In this document: positions 26,881 through 38,006 of the stretch, piece after piece
How positions within the stretch are numbered: the first letter of the stretch is position 1
Layout: each line of letters opens with the position of its first letter
Assembly: GCF_000703165.1 (NCBI RefSeq)
Contig: NZ_JNLQ01000002.1
Span: 2,976,001 to 3,040,000 of the forward strand
DNA length: 64,000 nt
Reading direction: 5' to 3'
DNA from: Butyrivibrio sp. AE3004
GTDB lineage: Bacteria > Bacillota > Clostridia > Lachnospirales > Lachnospiraceae
Program-made: the position numbers and the translations under genes
Notes under the pieces: generated by a model
Databases searched by the model: none
What the model was told of the DNA's origin: nothing
What the model saw: only the letters and a program-made list of their open reading frames with translations

Positions 26881-27939
26881 TTATGCCTTTTTGGAAATAA
26901 CTGAAACCCACTCGCCCTGCTTACATACTTCAATAACTGTAAGGCCTGCATCTTCGTGAGCCTTGCGGATTACATCCTCTTTTGCTTCAATAATTCCGGA
27001 TGTTATATAAATTCCGCCATCCTTAAGCAAGCCGGGAACAATTGGTGTAAGCGGCACAAGAACATATGGAAGAATATTAGCAACTACTATATCGTAATCC
27101 GTACCAACCTGCTCCTGTACACCATTATCATCAATAATGTTACCGATTATAAGATCAAAATCTTTTGCTGCGATATCATTAGCTTTCTTATTATCTGCTA
27201 CAGCAGGTTCTGCACAGGGATCTAAGTCTGTTCCCACAGTATGACCTGCCCCAAACTTCATTGCAAGTATAGACAATACCCCACTTCCTGTTCCCACGTC
27301 AAGTACCCTTGCTCCGGGAGTCATATATTTACGAAGTGCACGTATACAAAGCTGTGTTGTCTCATGCATTCCTGTTCCAAAGGCAGTACCGGGATCAATG
27401 TGAAGTGTGATATTGGCCTTCTTTTTATCCTCTTCGTCAGGAGTTTCCCATGAAGGAATGACAAGCACATCATCCACAAAGAATTTATGAAAATACTGTT
27501 TCCAGTTATTTATCCAATCAATATCTTCTGTCACATCGACAGAAATTGTTCCGTCACCTATATCAGAAAATGCTCTTAGTTCCTCAAGAACACTCTTTAT
27601 TTCTTCCTTCATCTGATCAGGAGTCTTACTGACAGTGATCTCATCTCCATTCTCATCGTATTCATGGAGTGATAAAGTATTATTATCATCTACCTCTACA
27701 AAGAAATTTAGAAATGCGCATCCCGAATCAATATTTCTGTCCACCATTGAGCTATCAACGCCGGTCTCCTCATCATCCGCATCCTGAAGATCATCCGTAA
27801 ACATCTGCTCCTTATCAGCAGCAGTAAGCGGCGCATTATCCTCAATCTGCGCACCTTCAAGTCCAATATCCATCATACTGCTTACTATGATATCCTCAGA
27901 CTCTTCATTAGTTTTTATTCGAAAACGCATCCATTTCAT
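26881..27939 (-). CDS. prmA: Ribosomal protein L11 methyltransferase PrmA
   Basis: 352 residues. N-terminal L11-binding domain, then a SAM domain with VLDVGTGSGVLSI and the NILPYV catalytic-region motif. The family is usually about 310 residues; the surplus is an acidic insertion near residues 45-90 (DDLQDADDEETG). I use ATG 27939 (GAGGA seven bases before) rather than the longer frame from 28014. Methylates L11 lysines and the N-terminus. Confidence 0.93.
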   Translation of the reverse strand: MKWMRFRIKTNEESEDIIVSSMMDIGLEGAQIEDNAPLTAADKEQMFTDDLQDADDEETGVDSSMVDRNIDSGCAFLNFFVEVDDNNTLSLHEYDENGDEITVSKTPDQMKEEIKSVLEELRAFSDIGDGTISVDVTEDIDWINNWKQYFHKFFVDDVLVIPSWETPDEEDKKKANITLHIDPGTAFGTGMHETTQLCIRALRKYMTPGARVLDVGTGSGVLSILAMKFGAGHTVGTDLDPCAEPAVADNKKANDIAAKDFDLIIGNIIDDNGVQEQVGTDYDIVVANILPYVLVPLTPIVPGLLKDGGIYITSGIIEAKEDVIRKAHEDAGLTVIEVCKQGEWVSVISKKA

Positions 27940-28033
27940 ATTTTTATCCTCATCTATAAACGCATATTTATATCTGACTAAGTTTTTGTAATGTAGTGCA
28001 AATGCACACAACAAAAAGTTTCTATCTCACGAG

Positions 28034-28064
28034 AAAAGCGGAGAGTTCCATGCTCCCCGCTTTT
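28034..28064 (-). terminator. Hairpin after dnaJ, likely terminator
   Basis: AAAAGCGG-A-GAG and CTC-C-CCGCTTTT pair around a short loop just after the dnaJ stop. The minus-strand tail is TTTTCTCG, so termination may be partial and some transcription may pass to prmA. Confidence 0.6.
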
Positions 28065-28067
28065 TAA

Positions 28068-29243
28068 TTATTTCTTTTTACCGAAAAAACCGCCTTTTTT
28101 CTTACCGTCATCATTTCCGTCTTTATTGCCGGATATGCTGTCAGCAGCATGAAGGCTATCTCCCGTCTTCTCATCAAACTGCTTAAGAAGATCCTTAGCT
28201 TCTTTTGAAAGCTTGTCAGGCACCTGTACAACAAGTGTTACATAATGATCTCCTCTAATGTCCTTGTTTCTAAGTGTCGGAACACCCTTACCGCGCAGTC
28301 TTACTCTTGTATCCGTTTGCGTTCCTGCCTTTACGTCGTAAAGGACCTTACCATCAACCGTATCAATGGCAACTGTTCCACCAAGTGCAGCAATAGCATA
28401 AGACATGGGAACTGTTGAAAAGATATCATAATCCTGTCTCTGGAAAATAGGATGATCCGCAACTATTACTTCTACAAGAAGATCTCCTCTGGGACCACCA
28501 TTTCTTCCGGGCTCTCCCTTTTCACGGATACGAACACTCTGTCCGTTATCTATGCCTGCAGGAATTGAAACCTGTATTCTCTTGGTACTTGATACATATC
28601 CTGTACCGCCGCAATCGGAGCATTTATCCTTGATGACCTTACCGCTTCCGTTACAATCAGGACAAGTCTGAACATTTCTGACTGTACCAAAGAATGACTG
28701 CTGTGTAAATACAACCTGACCTTTACCTCCACACTTAGGACACATCTGTGCCATGGTACCGGGTTTAGCTCCTGTTCCCTTACATGTCGGGCATGGATCT
28801 TTAAGCTTTAATTCCAGTTCTTTTTCGCAGCCAAATACCGCTTCTTCAAATGTAATCCTTACACTGGCACGTATATTTGCACCCTTGGCCGGGCCACTTC
28901 TTGCGCCCTGACTTCTTCTGCCGCCGCCAAAGAAATCTCCGAATATATCTCCGAATATATCTCCAAAATCCGCACCGCCAAAATCAAATCCGCCATAACC
29001 ACCTTGACCACCTTCAAATGCAGCATGTCCAAACTGATCGTACTGACGCCTCTTTTCAGGATCGCTGAGTACAGCATAAGCTTCTGATGCTTCCTTAAAC
29101 TTATCTGCAGCTGCCGAATCACCGGGGTTCATATCCGGATGATATTTTTTAGCTAAAACACGGTATGCTTTTTTTATCTCATCATCACTTGCTCCCTTGC
29201 TTACGCCAAGGACCTCGTAATAATCGCGCTTCTGATCTGCCAT
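28068..29243 (-). CDS. dnaJ: Chaperone protein DnaJ
   Basis: 391 residues. J domain with HPD in [11 protein letters not shown], a G/F-rich linker (about 75-115), four CxxCxGxG zinc motifs ([32 protein letters not shown]), C-terminal substrate domains and a lysine-rich tail. It stimulates DnaK ATPase and delivers substrates. Start ATG 29243 has AGGAGA. It lies 198 bases after dnaK, a gap that holds three hairpins. Confidence 0.98.
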   Translation of the reverse strand: MADQKRDYYEVLGVSKGASDDEIKKAYRVLAKKYHPDMNPGDSAAADKFKEASEAYAVLSDPEKRRQYDQFGHAAFEGGQGGYGGFDFGGADFGDIFGDIFGDFFGGGRRSQGARSGPAKGANIRASVRITFEEAVFGCEKELELKLKDPCPTCKGTGAKPGTMAQMCPKCGGKGQVVFTQQSFFGTVRNVQTCPDCNGSGKVIKDKCSDCGGTGYVSSTKRIQVSIPAGIDNGQSVRIREKGEPGRNGGPRGDLLVEVIVADHPIFQRQDYDIFSTVPMSYAIAALGGTVAIDTVDGKVLYDVKAGTQTDTRVRLRGKGVPTLRNKDIRGDHYVTLVVQVPDKLSKEAKDLLKQFDEKTGDSLHAADSISGNKDGNDDGKKKGGFFGKKK

Positions 29244-29270
29244 GTGTTTCTCCTAGTCAAAAAATTGGAC

Positions 29271-29367
29271 GTTCTGATTTTTTCAGAACCGGGTAGCTCA
29301 TCGGACAGGGATCTCCCTTGTCCGATTATTACTAAAAGCCCAATCCATCTTATATTATGTATTGGGC
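29271..29367. repeat. Three consecutive hairpins between dnaK and dnaJ
   Basis: Hairpin one, 29271-29289: GTTCTGA/TCAGAAC. Hairpin two, 29300-29326: ATCGGACA-GGGA/TCCC-T-TGTCCGAT. Hairpin three, 29338-29367: GCCCAAT/ATTGGGC. None has a good T-run on the minus strand, so they look more like mRNA processing or stability elements than terminators. They could lower dnaJ output relative to dnaK. Confidence 0.6.
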
Positions 29368-29441
29368 ATTAGCAATATTAAAATCATTAAACTTTTATTA
29401 AACTCACATCTGACTTATATGCAGAATGCTTACTGTTTAAA

Positions 29442-31334
<1,893 letters not shown>

Positions 31335-31431
31335 TTAAATAACTAATAAAATCTAATGAAGTTCTGCTCTCACACTTCGTGTTCGACAGAACTAAGTAGT
31401 ACACTAAGCTCGAAAATACCTCGCTAAGTGA

Positions 31432-32100
31432 TTACTTAGCAACGGCTACCATGCTGTGTCTAAGCACTGTGTCGTGGAACATATAACCCTTCTGAAGCTC
31501 CTGAGCTACGAATCCTTCCTCATACTCTTCGCTGTCAACCTGCATTACTGCATTATGAAAATTCGGATCAAATTCCTTTCCGACAGCCTCTATGGGAGTT
31601 ACACCAAGATCCTCCATTTGCTTCATAAGCTGCTTGTAAATCATGTTCATTCCGTCCGCAAAAGCAGAACCCTTATCTTCTTCAGGAACAGCAGCCAGTC
31701 CCCTCTCGAAGTTATCAACAACGGGCAGTATCTTCTCTAATACATTTGCTGCTCCGTTATCAAACATCTGCGCTTTCTCTTTATCTGTTCTCTTACGGAA
31801 ATTCTCAAACTCCGCAAGCTGGCGCATATACTTATCCTGCATTTCTTCAAATTTTTCCTTGAAAGGATTCTTTTTCTCTTTTTTACCGAAAAGACCTTTC
31901 TTTTCGCCTTCTGCATTTTCAGCTGCACCTTCAGCTGCCTCTTTTGTATTCTCTGCAGAAGCCTCTTCCTCGGCTGCCTCTGCTACCTTATTGGCCGCTT
32001 CAGCAACTTCTTTTGCTTTTTCTGCAACTTCCTGTTGAAGCTCCTTTGCTGTCTTCTTTCCGGACTCTGTACCAACGTCCTTCTTTACTTCCTTACTCAC
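31432..32100 (-). CDS. grpE: Nucleotide exchange factor GrpE
   Basis: 222 residues. A low-complexity charged N-terminus (about 1-85, rich in Ala, Glu, Lys) precedes the coiled coil and beta domain with MQDKYMRQLAEFENFRKRT and a C-terminal VGKEFDPNFHNAVM. GrpE releases ADP from DnaK and acts as a thermosensor. The start is GTG 32100, after AAGGAG; the frame has no nearer ATG. Confidence 0.96.
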   Translation of the reverse strand: MSKEVKKDVGTESGKKTAKELQQEVAEKAKEVAEAANKVAEAAEEEASAENTKEAAEGAAENAEGEKKGLFGKKEKKNPFKEKFEEMQDKYMRQLAEFENFRKRTDKEKAQMFDNGAANVLEKILPVVDNFERGLAAVPEEDKGSAFADGMNMIYKQLMKQMEDLGVTPIEAVGKEFDPNFHNAVMQVDSEEYEEGFVAQELQKGYMFHDTVLRHSMVAVAK

Positions 32101-32120
32101 TTAAAGCACTCCTTATGGTT

Positions 32121-33152
32121 CTATTGTTTTTTATATAAATCATCCAGAGCTCTCATCATATTTTTTAGTGCTCCGACAACCTTGTCATAATCCATACGCT
32201 TAGGTCCGATGATTCCAACTGTTCCTCTCATTCCCTCGCCCAGATCATATGTAGCGGTAACCACACTGCAATCTCTCATGGACTGGACAGGCGATTCATT
32301 ACCTATATAAACCTGAATTCCGGTTTCTTCCGTACTTGACTGAAGTGTATTCTCTACAAGACTTGTAAGATCACTCTTGTCTTCAAAAGTTGTAATAAGA
32401 TCACTGGCTCTTTCTCTGTCAGCAAGCTCGGGATATCTGAAAATATTATTTGCTCCGCTTGTATAAATCTGAAGATCTTCATCTTCTGTTATAGCCTCCG
32501 CAGCAGCATCTATTATCTTTCCCAAAATGTCGCTGTGAATTCCGGCTTCCTGTTTCATAGCCGCTACAAGGCCAAGATTTATATCTTCTACCGAAAGTCC
32601 TCCAAGTCTGGTGTTCAGAAGAATATTCAGCTTCAACATATCGGATTCCGAAAGCTCCTGGTCAGTTTCAACCATTCTGTTCTTTATTACATTTCCTTCT
32701 ACAACAATAGTTGTTAAAAGATGCTCTTCATCAACTTTTGAAATCTGTACAAATTTAAGCTTGTTTCGCCTTATCATCGGAGCAGAAATCATTGATGCAT
32801 AATTGGTATCAACCGCAAGCGTCTTTGCCACCTGTTTAAGGAGCTTCTCAAGCTTTTCTTCCTTATCGAGAAGCATCTCCTTCATGTTTTCAACTTCCTG
32901 TTCCTTCTCAGAGAGCATCTCATCTACATATACACGATATCCCTGATCCGACGGAATTCTTCCCGCTGAGGTATGCGGCTGTAAAATCAACCCCATCTCC
33001 TCCAGATCAGCCATCTCATTCCTTATTGTGGCGGAACTGAGATTCAAATCCGTATATTTTGAAATCGTCCTGCTTCCGACAGGTTCACCGGTCTCGAGGT
33101 AATTGCGTACAATTGCATGCAGTATTTTCTTTTTTCTGTCATCCAGTTGCAT
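32121..33152 (-). CDS. hrcA: Heat-inducible transcription repressor HrcA
   Basis: 343 residues. N-terminal winged helix (QLDDRKKKILHAIVRNYLETG, quoted in part, and SSATIRNEMADLEEMG) plus the GAF-like regulatory part. It binds the CIRCE element and represses its own operon; GroEL normally helps it fold. The frame opens at ATG 33185, but that codon is inside the CIRCE operator; ATG 33152 has AGAGGTGAAGAG just before it and is the true start. Confidence 0.97.
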   Translation of the reverse strand: MQLDDRKKKILHAIVRNYLETGEPVGSRTISKYTDLNLSSATIRNEMADLEEMGLILQPHTSAGRIPSDQGYRVYVDEMLSEKEQEVENMKEMLLDKEEKLEKLLKQVAKTLAVDTNYASMISAPMIRRNKLKFVQISKVDEEHLLTTIVVEGNVIKNRMVETDQELSESDMLKLNILLNTRLGGLSVEDINLGLVAAMKQEAGIHSDILGKIIDAAAEAITEDEDLQIYTSGANNIFRYPELADRERASDLITTFEDKSDLTSLVENTLQSSTEETGIQVYIGNESPVQSMRDCSVVTATYDLGEGMRGTVGIIGPKRMDYDKVVGALKNMMRALDDLYKKQ

Positions 33153-33174
33153 CTCTTCACCTCTTTCCGTTATG

Positions 33175-33201
33175 TTAGCACTCATTTGAGTTGAGTGCTA
33201 A
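33175..33201. promoter_or_regulatory. CIRCE operator (HrcA binding site)
   Basis: TTAGCACTC-N9-GAGTGCTAA with perfect 9-base arms, the canonical element, 23 bases before the hrcA start. It shows that the hrcA-grpE-dnaK-dnaJ operon is under HrcA control. Confidence 0.98.
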
Positions 33202-33215
33202 TATCTTCTGACAAT

Positions 33216-33244
33216 AAATTACCACTATAAATAGTAGATGTCAA
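33216..33244 (-). promoter_or_regulatory. Sigma-A promoter of the hrcA operon
   Basis: On the minus strand TTGACA, 17 bases, TAATTT, directly upstream of CIRCE so that HrcA would block the transcription start region. Confidence 0.75.
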
Positions 33245-33280
33245 TAAAAAAGAATTACTTAGTATTTTTCTATAAGATAA

Positions 33281-33316
33281 AAAATCCCTGAGGGAAATTG
33301 ATCCATCAGGGATTAG
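33281..33316 (-). terminator. Intrinsic terminator of the DUF6465-like gene
   Basis: On the minus strand AATCCCTGA/TCAGGGATT with a 14-base loop followed by TTTTTATC. Confidence 0.85.
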
Positions 33317-33342
33317 TGAATTTATAAAATTATTTCGCACAA

Positions 33343-33891
33343 TTACATGCCAAAGTCTGCGTGAACCTCTCCGTTAACCACGAAGTATACTCTCTCCTCT
33401 TCAGGCTTAACATAAAGCTCAAGAGTCTTGATTTCGGAAACATCTCTTCCCATATCATACTGCCATACATTCTTGGCATTCTCAACAAAAGTATCATATG
33501 TAACACTCTTATCGGCATACTGAAGAACAATATTGGTCTTGGTTGCAGCAGCCTTTGTAGCTGTAGTCTTTTTTGCTGCAGGCTTTTCTTCCTTAGGCTC
33601 AGCCTTCTTTGCAGCAGGCTTTGCTGCTGTTACTTTCTTTACAGCAGGCTTCTTTGCTGCTTCCTTCTTCTCAGCTGCCTTAGGCTCTTCCTTAACAGCT
33701 GTTTCTTCTTTCTTTGTTGCAGTCTTTTTAACAGCAGTCTTCTTTGCTGTAGTCTTCTTTTCAGCTGCTTTCTTAACTTCAGCCTTAGGTGTCTCTGCTT
33801 TTACTTCTTCTTTCTTTTCTGCAGCAATTACCGGTTTCTTAATAGTTGCTATCGGCTTTAAAGCTGCTTCTCTCAACTTGTCGTCAGCCAT
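33343..33891 (-). CDS. Lysine/alanine-rich protein, DUF6465-like
   Basis: 182 residues. The first 120 are a low-complexity tail made of KKTA/KKPA/AEKK units; the last 60 form a compact domain (TNIVLQYADKSVTYDTFV and VYFVVNGEVHADFGM, quoted in part). This matches a Lachnospiraceae family known only as DUF6465. The basic tail resembles histone-H1-like nucleic-acid-binding tails, so DNA or RNA binding is plausible but unproven. Start at ATG 33891 after AGAGGGAG. Single-gene unit with its own terminator. Confidence 0.8.
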   Translation of the reverse strand: MADDKLREAALKPIATIKKPVIAAEKKEEVKAETPKAEVKKAAEKKTTAKKTAVKKTATKKEETAVKEEPKAAEKKEAAKKPAVKKVTAAKPAAKKAEPKEEKPAAKKTTATKAAATKTNIVLQYADKSVTYDTFVENAKNVWQYDMGRDVSEIKTLELYVKPEEERVYFVVNGEVHADFGM

Positions 33892-33981
33892 ATCTCCCTC
33901 TCTTTCCATAAGGAACGCTTGCTTTGCGTTTTTGCATTTTTATCATTACGTTTTTGAGTTTAGTACAGTTTCTAAAAAAAG

Positions 33982-35178
33982 TCAACATTTATGCGCTTTT
34001 AGACCTGTTTCAATCCTGTCAATCGCCATTTTAAGCACTTCCATGGACGATGCAAATGAAATTCTCACGAAACCGGGCGCAAAATAGGCACTTCCCGGCA
34101 TCACTGCAACGTGATGTTTTTCCAAAAGATATGTGCAAAGTTCAGTATCATCATTTATCGTCCCGATACCCTCATATTCTTTTCCCAAAAAATATCGAAT
34201 ATCAAAAAAGGCATAGAATGCACCCTGGATTTCATGACAGATGACACCTTGGATTGCCCCCAGTCTTTTCTGCACATAGTCCTTTCTTTTCTGAAATTCC
34301 TCAACCATCATCCTTACAGAGTCCTGAGGTCCGTTTAAAGCTTCAACCGCCGCATACTGAGAAATACTTGGCGGAGTTGTCGTAGTCTGACTCTGAATCT
34401 TAACCGCATTAGCTATTACATCTTTTCTGCCGCAAACATAGCCCAGTCTCCATCCTGTCATGGAATAGGTCTTTGAAAAGCCATTAACAAGAATAACTCT
34501 GTCTTTCATTCCTTCTATAGAAGACAGACTAAAATGGCGATTGGCTCCAAATATTATTTTTTCATAGATTTCATCGGAAATAATAAAGATATCTTTGCGG
34601 ACAGCGAGCTCCGCAAGTGCCCTTAATTCATCTTCGGCATAGACTTTACCGGTCGGATTGTCGGGCGTACATATAATGACAGCCTTTGTATGCTCATTGC
34701 AAGCATTTTCAATGGCTTCCAAATCAAGTGAAAAATCATCTTTTCTTTTTACAAGAACAGGCTTTCCGCCTGCAAGAGTGATCATATCGGGATAGCTGAC
34801 ATAGCACGGGATCGGAACAATGACCTCATCGCCCTCCCCTGCGATGGCACAGAGCGCAGCAAAAAGTGCCTGTTTGGCCCCAACCATAACAGCAACCTCA
34901 TTTGCTTCGTAGTTGACACCATTGTCACTGCGAAGCTTTTCTATGATAGCCTCTCTAAGAGGCATGATCCCGTTTCCGGAAGTATACTTGGTAAAATTCT
35001 CATTGATTGCCTTTATTCCGGCCTCCTTGATATTTTCCGGAGTAGGAAAATCAGGCTCCCCAACATTTAGCGAAACAATGTCCTCCCCTTGCCGTCTAAG
35101 CTCTTCTACTCTGGCAAAAAGAGCAGTAGTCGGTGAAACCCTAAGGGTAGACATCCTGGCAGATAAACTTGTACTCAT
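33982..35178 (-). CDS. Pyridoxal-phosphate aminotransferase, aspartate aminotransferase family
   Basis: 398 residues, fold-type I class. The PLP lysine is in NGFSKTYSMTGWRLG, with CTPDNPTGKVY and the C-terminal arginine region (PGFVRISFASS). Closest to the class I aspartate/aromatic aminotransferases; the amino acid used cannot be read from sequence. ATG 35178 is the start, with GGAGGAGAAGT ahead; the frame open to 35220 overlaps the upstream gene and has no support. It follows the GT17 gene by 41 bases and may share its transcript, though it need not work with the glycan genes. Confidence 0.92.
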   Translation of the reverse strand: MSTSLSARMSTLRVSPTTALFARVEELRRQGEDIVSLNVGEPDFPTPENIKEAGIKAINENFTKYTSGNGIMPLREAIIEKLRSDNGVNYEANEVAVMVGAKQALFAALCAIAGEGDEVIVPIPCYVSYPDMITLAGGKPVLVKRKDDFSLDLEAIENACNEHTKAVIICTPDNPTGKVYAEDELRALAELAVRKDIFIISDEIYEKIIFGANRHFSLSSIEGMKDRVILVNGFSKTYSMTGWRLGYVCGRKDVIANAVKIQSQTTTTPPSISQYAAVEALNGPQDSVRMMVEEFQKRKDYVQKRLGAIQGVICHEIQGAFYAFFDIRYFLGKEYEGIGTINDDTELCTYLLEKHHVAVMPGSAYFAPGFVRISFASSMEVLKMAIDRIETGLKAHKC

Positions 35179-35219
35179 ACTTCTCCTCCGGTCATGCAAA
35201 ATTCGCTTTACATGACACA

Positions 35220-36188
35220 TTAAAACATAACTACAGTTACTTTTAACATCCTCCTCAGCTTATGATAAGCTTTTCTGCAAAATCTCCCTACAGTTATATC
35301 AAACTTGTGATAAAGCCTTGATAAAAATGTTATCTTCGGCATCACGAGATAGTCATATTCCCTGATATGCTCTCTCAAATAAATAGGGTATGTCTCATCT
35401 ATATCAACTCTTTCAAATTTTGCATCTCTTCCAAATATGTCTTGCCCGAGAACCAGTCTGTCCATTGTCTCCGCAAGGATTTCTCTGTCGTTATATTCCT
35501 GATGTGCAGCAGCCTTGACTTTAACACCGATTCTCTTGGCAGGGTTCGTTTCATGATGGCCTCCCATGTAGCCAAAATGCCAGCCACCCTCCTTTACTCT
35601 TACAGATCTTCCGTCACTTACAGGCACAAGATCTCTAAGTCTGACCATTCCCTCTTTAGGGATATTGTCAATCGATGTTACCTTTGTTCCGAGCCACTTT
35701 CTGTCCTTTTCGGGAATATCCGGAAAATCTCCCGTAATTGATAAAAGTTTTCCGGATTTTTCTTCCATATTGAAAAAAGCGTAGAAATTTCGCTGTGCCA
35801 GGTGATACACCTTGCCAGGATCAAAATTATCTATTATTTTTTTGAGTACTTCAGGATTCGGTATTTCATCAGCGTCTCCAAAAAGTATTATGTCATCACC
35901 GGTAGCTCCGACTCTCTTAAGCCCTTCCATAAGGCGGTTTTTCTGAAAATAATCCCTTTCATGAGTAAGTGCAACCTTTGGAGTATCTCTGACAACTACA
36001 TATTCTATACGGTCAAGAAACTCTCTAAACTGTTCCCTGTTCTTCTCAAAGCAAAGTTCCTTATCCTCGCCCGAAAAAGTCATGGTTGATTCTTCTATAA
36101 TAAATTTATCTACATATGGACTAAGAATATTGAGTCTGAGCTTCAATATGTCCACTTCATTAAAAAATGGAATGCAATCATATACCAT
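35220..36188 (-). CDS. Glycosyltransferase family 17 protein
   Basis: 322 residues. The opening MVYDCIPFFNEVDILKLRL and the EESTMTFSGEDKEL stretch are typical of GT17, whose eukaryotic member adds bisecting GlcNAc to N-glycans; bacterial members occur in polysaccharide loci and their products are unknown. A DADEIPN acidic site (FGDADEIPNPEVL) would bind the sugar nucleotide metal. The gene overlaps the end of the GT2 gene by 11 bases. Confidence 0.9.
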   Translation of the reverse strand: MVYDCIPFFNEVDILKLRLNILSPYVDKFIIEESTMTFSGEDKELCFEKNREQFREFLDRIEYVVVRDTPKVALTHERDYFQKNRLMEGLKRVGATGDDIILFGDADEIPNPEVLKKIIDNFDPGKVYHLAQRNFYAFFNMEEKSGKLLSITGDFPDIPEKDRKWLGTKVTSIDNIPKEGMVRLRDLVPVSDGRSVRVKEGGWHFGYMGGHHETNPAKRIGVKVKAAAHQEYNDREILAETMDRLVLGQDIFGRDAKFERVDIDETYPIYLREHIREYDYLVMPKITFLSRLYHKFDITVGRFCRKAYHKLRRMLKVTVVMF

Positions 36189-37239
36189 TTTTTCTGATCC
36201 TCGCTTTTATAAATGACTTTATTTTGTGCTTACGGCACGAACGAATAAGAGCCTTTTCCGAATCGGCCGCCACCTGTAATCCATGAACGAAAACATCTTC
36301 TTCCGGTGCCCATTCGGGAAGTTTTTCCTTTGCAAACTCAGCATAAAAAGCAGAGTTCATCATTGCTTTCATTTTTCTTTTAATTTCAGCAATACCCAGT
36401 TCCGAATAAATGAGTTTTTTCATGCCAATAGTACAGGTAAGGCTCTTTCTGGCCTTTATAATGCCTGCATATTCTCCTTTTGTCCATCTGCATGCGTATT
36501 CATCAAAAGCTTGCCACGCAAGTGCCTGATTATCAAGAAACTCAGGATGATAACTGCCTGTAAGCCCTTCTTCATTTATTCTGTAAAGATACAGTATACG
36601 GTCAAGATATGCAATACCCTTTGCCCTGTCTATTATTGCAGCAGTCTGCAAAAGATCTTCTCCATGATTAAGCCGCCTGTCTTTCTTGTCATTTTCAACA
36701 AGACTATTTCCAAGTTCTTTTTGAAGACATTTGTTCCACATAGCATTCAGTGAATCCCCCGAACACATTAGTCTGTAAAAATCCTGCTTCTCATCGGGGC
36801 CATATATTTTATTTTCGAAAAAAGGGAAACTGAACATCTTTTTGTCAGGTGTACTAAGCTCAGCAGCATTATATAAAATCACATCCGGGATTTCGCCTTT
36901 TTCGGAAAAGGCTTTTATATAAGAACACAGTGCGGAAACGAAATCTTTTTTCATCTTATCATCCGCATCCATGAAAACAAGAAAATCTCCCGTCGCCTGC
37001 TTTATACCTTCCTGCCTTGCCTCATAAGCAGAAGCCCTGCCGATATGAAAGCTGTGTACAAAGTCATTTTCATCAGCAAAGCCGTCACATATATTTGCAC
37101 TGTCATCTTCCGATCCATTCTCGATAAGCAGTACCTCCATGCATACTTCATCCGGAAGAATTTGCTCAATGACAGAATTAACAGCTTCTGCTAAATATTT
37201 TCCGGCATCATGAACAGGAATTATCACAGAAATTCTCAT
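36178..37239 (-). CDS. Glycosyltransferase family 2 protein
   Basis: 353 residues. GT-A fold: ISVIIPVHDAGKYLAEAVNSV at the N-terminus (quoted in part), then FLVFMDADDKMKKDF with the DxD metal motif. The C-terminal 120 residues are helical and specific to this protein. Donor and acceptor unknown. Starts by a 4-base ATGA overlap with the DUF5672 gene, so coupled. Confidence 0.92.
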   Translation of the reverse strand: MRISVIIPVHDAGKYLAEAVNSVIEQILPDEVCMEVLLIENGSEDDSANICDGFADENDFVHSFHIGRASAYEARQEGIKQATGDFLVFMDADDKMKKDFVSALCSYIKAFSEKGEIPDVILYNAAELSTPDKKMFSFPFFENKIYGPDEKQDFYRLMCSGDSLNAMWNKCLQKELGNSLVENDKKDRRLNHGEDLLQTAAIIDRAKGIAYLDRILYLYRINEEGLTGSYHPEFLDNQALAWQAFDEYACRWTKGEYAGIIKARKSLTCTIGMKKLIYSELGIAEIKRKMKAMMNSAFYAEFAKEKLPEWAPEEDVFVHGLQVAADSEKALIRSCRKHKIKSFIKARIRKNGI

Positions 37240-38006
37240 GTTACATTATGCTCCCTCTTCCATTTATCCATTCTTCTCCAGAAAAACAATCTGGTAACAG
37301 CATATTTCATCCTTTTGGCAGGGCTGTAAAATCTGGGATAATCCTTATTTTCTCCCCACCACTTATGGAAAACAAACGGCTCAATTCCTTTATTTTCCGG
37401 AAGCGGATGTTCTCTTCCAAACTTAACTGCCACATCTATCGGTGCCCATCTTAAGCCATGCTCTTCCATCTCATTTTTATTCAGGCAGCATAAAAATACA
37501 TCCTCGTTGTAAAAACCATCATATACTTTTCGCCATTGAAGCTTATGCTTTACCGGATATTCAAGGAGCCTTTTTGATCTTATTGACACACTGTTTCCGA
37601 CACGGCATATCTCCCCGTTGCTGTCACGATAAGCATAGTCATTTTTCGGAAGCGGCCAGGGGGAACCGATATAATCATAATTCAGGAAGTCATCCGACCA
37701 GTTCTCGGGATGTATTACAAACCCATCTGCATGGACTATAAGAACATAATCTGTCTTTATATGCCTCCCCAGTTCATACACCATTTTATAGTTAAACTTA
37801 TCTATATTATCAAGCTTAGTGGTATAACTAAACCTTATATTTTGGGGCAGATAAAACGGCTTTTTATCCGATATCAGTACGGCATCTCCAAATTCTATAT
37901 TCCTCATGCTGTACTTTATTGCCTGCACCGTTTCATAAACATCGACACTTGTCATTGCCGCAACAGTGACATTTGGAAGCTTGAGCTTCTTTGTATTATT
38001 ACTCAT
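37236..38006 (-). CDS. DUF5672 family putative glycosyltransferase
   Basis: 256 residues. The pattern DYVLIVHADGFVIHPENW and DYIGSPWP, then GNSVSIRSKRLLEY and NEDVFLC, is that of DUF5672, a family of GT-A-like proteins in glycan clusters. The HADG motif probably replaces DxD. Activity unproven. Overlaps the GT11 gene by eight bases. Confidence 0.85.
   Translation of the reverse strand: MSNNTKKLKLPNVTVAAMTSVDVYETVQAIKYSMRNIEFGDAVLISDKKPFYLPQNIRFSYTTKLDNIDKFNYKMVYELGRHIKTDYVLIVHADGFVIHPENWSDDFLNYDYIGSPWPLPKNDYAYRDSNGEICRVGNSVSIRSKRLLEYPVKHKLQWRKVYDGFYNEDVFLCCLNKNEMEEHGLRWAPIDVAVKFGREHPLPENKGIEPFVFHKWWGENKDYPRFYSPAKRMKYAVTRLFFWRRMDKWKREHNVT

Noticed and set aside
33361..34087. Long plus-strand frames with Cys/Leu or Ala/Phe-rich products
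   Set aside because: They are shadows of the lysine/alanine-rich repeats of the minus-strand gene.
35179..35220. N-terminal extension of the aminotransferase (MCHVKRILHD)
   Set aside because: Overlaps the GT17 gene end and lacks a ribosome site; ATG 35178 has a strong one.
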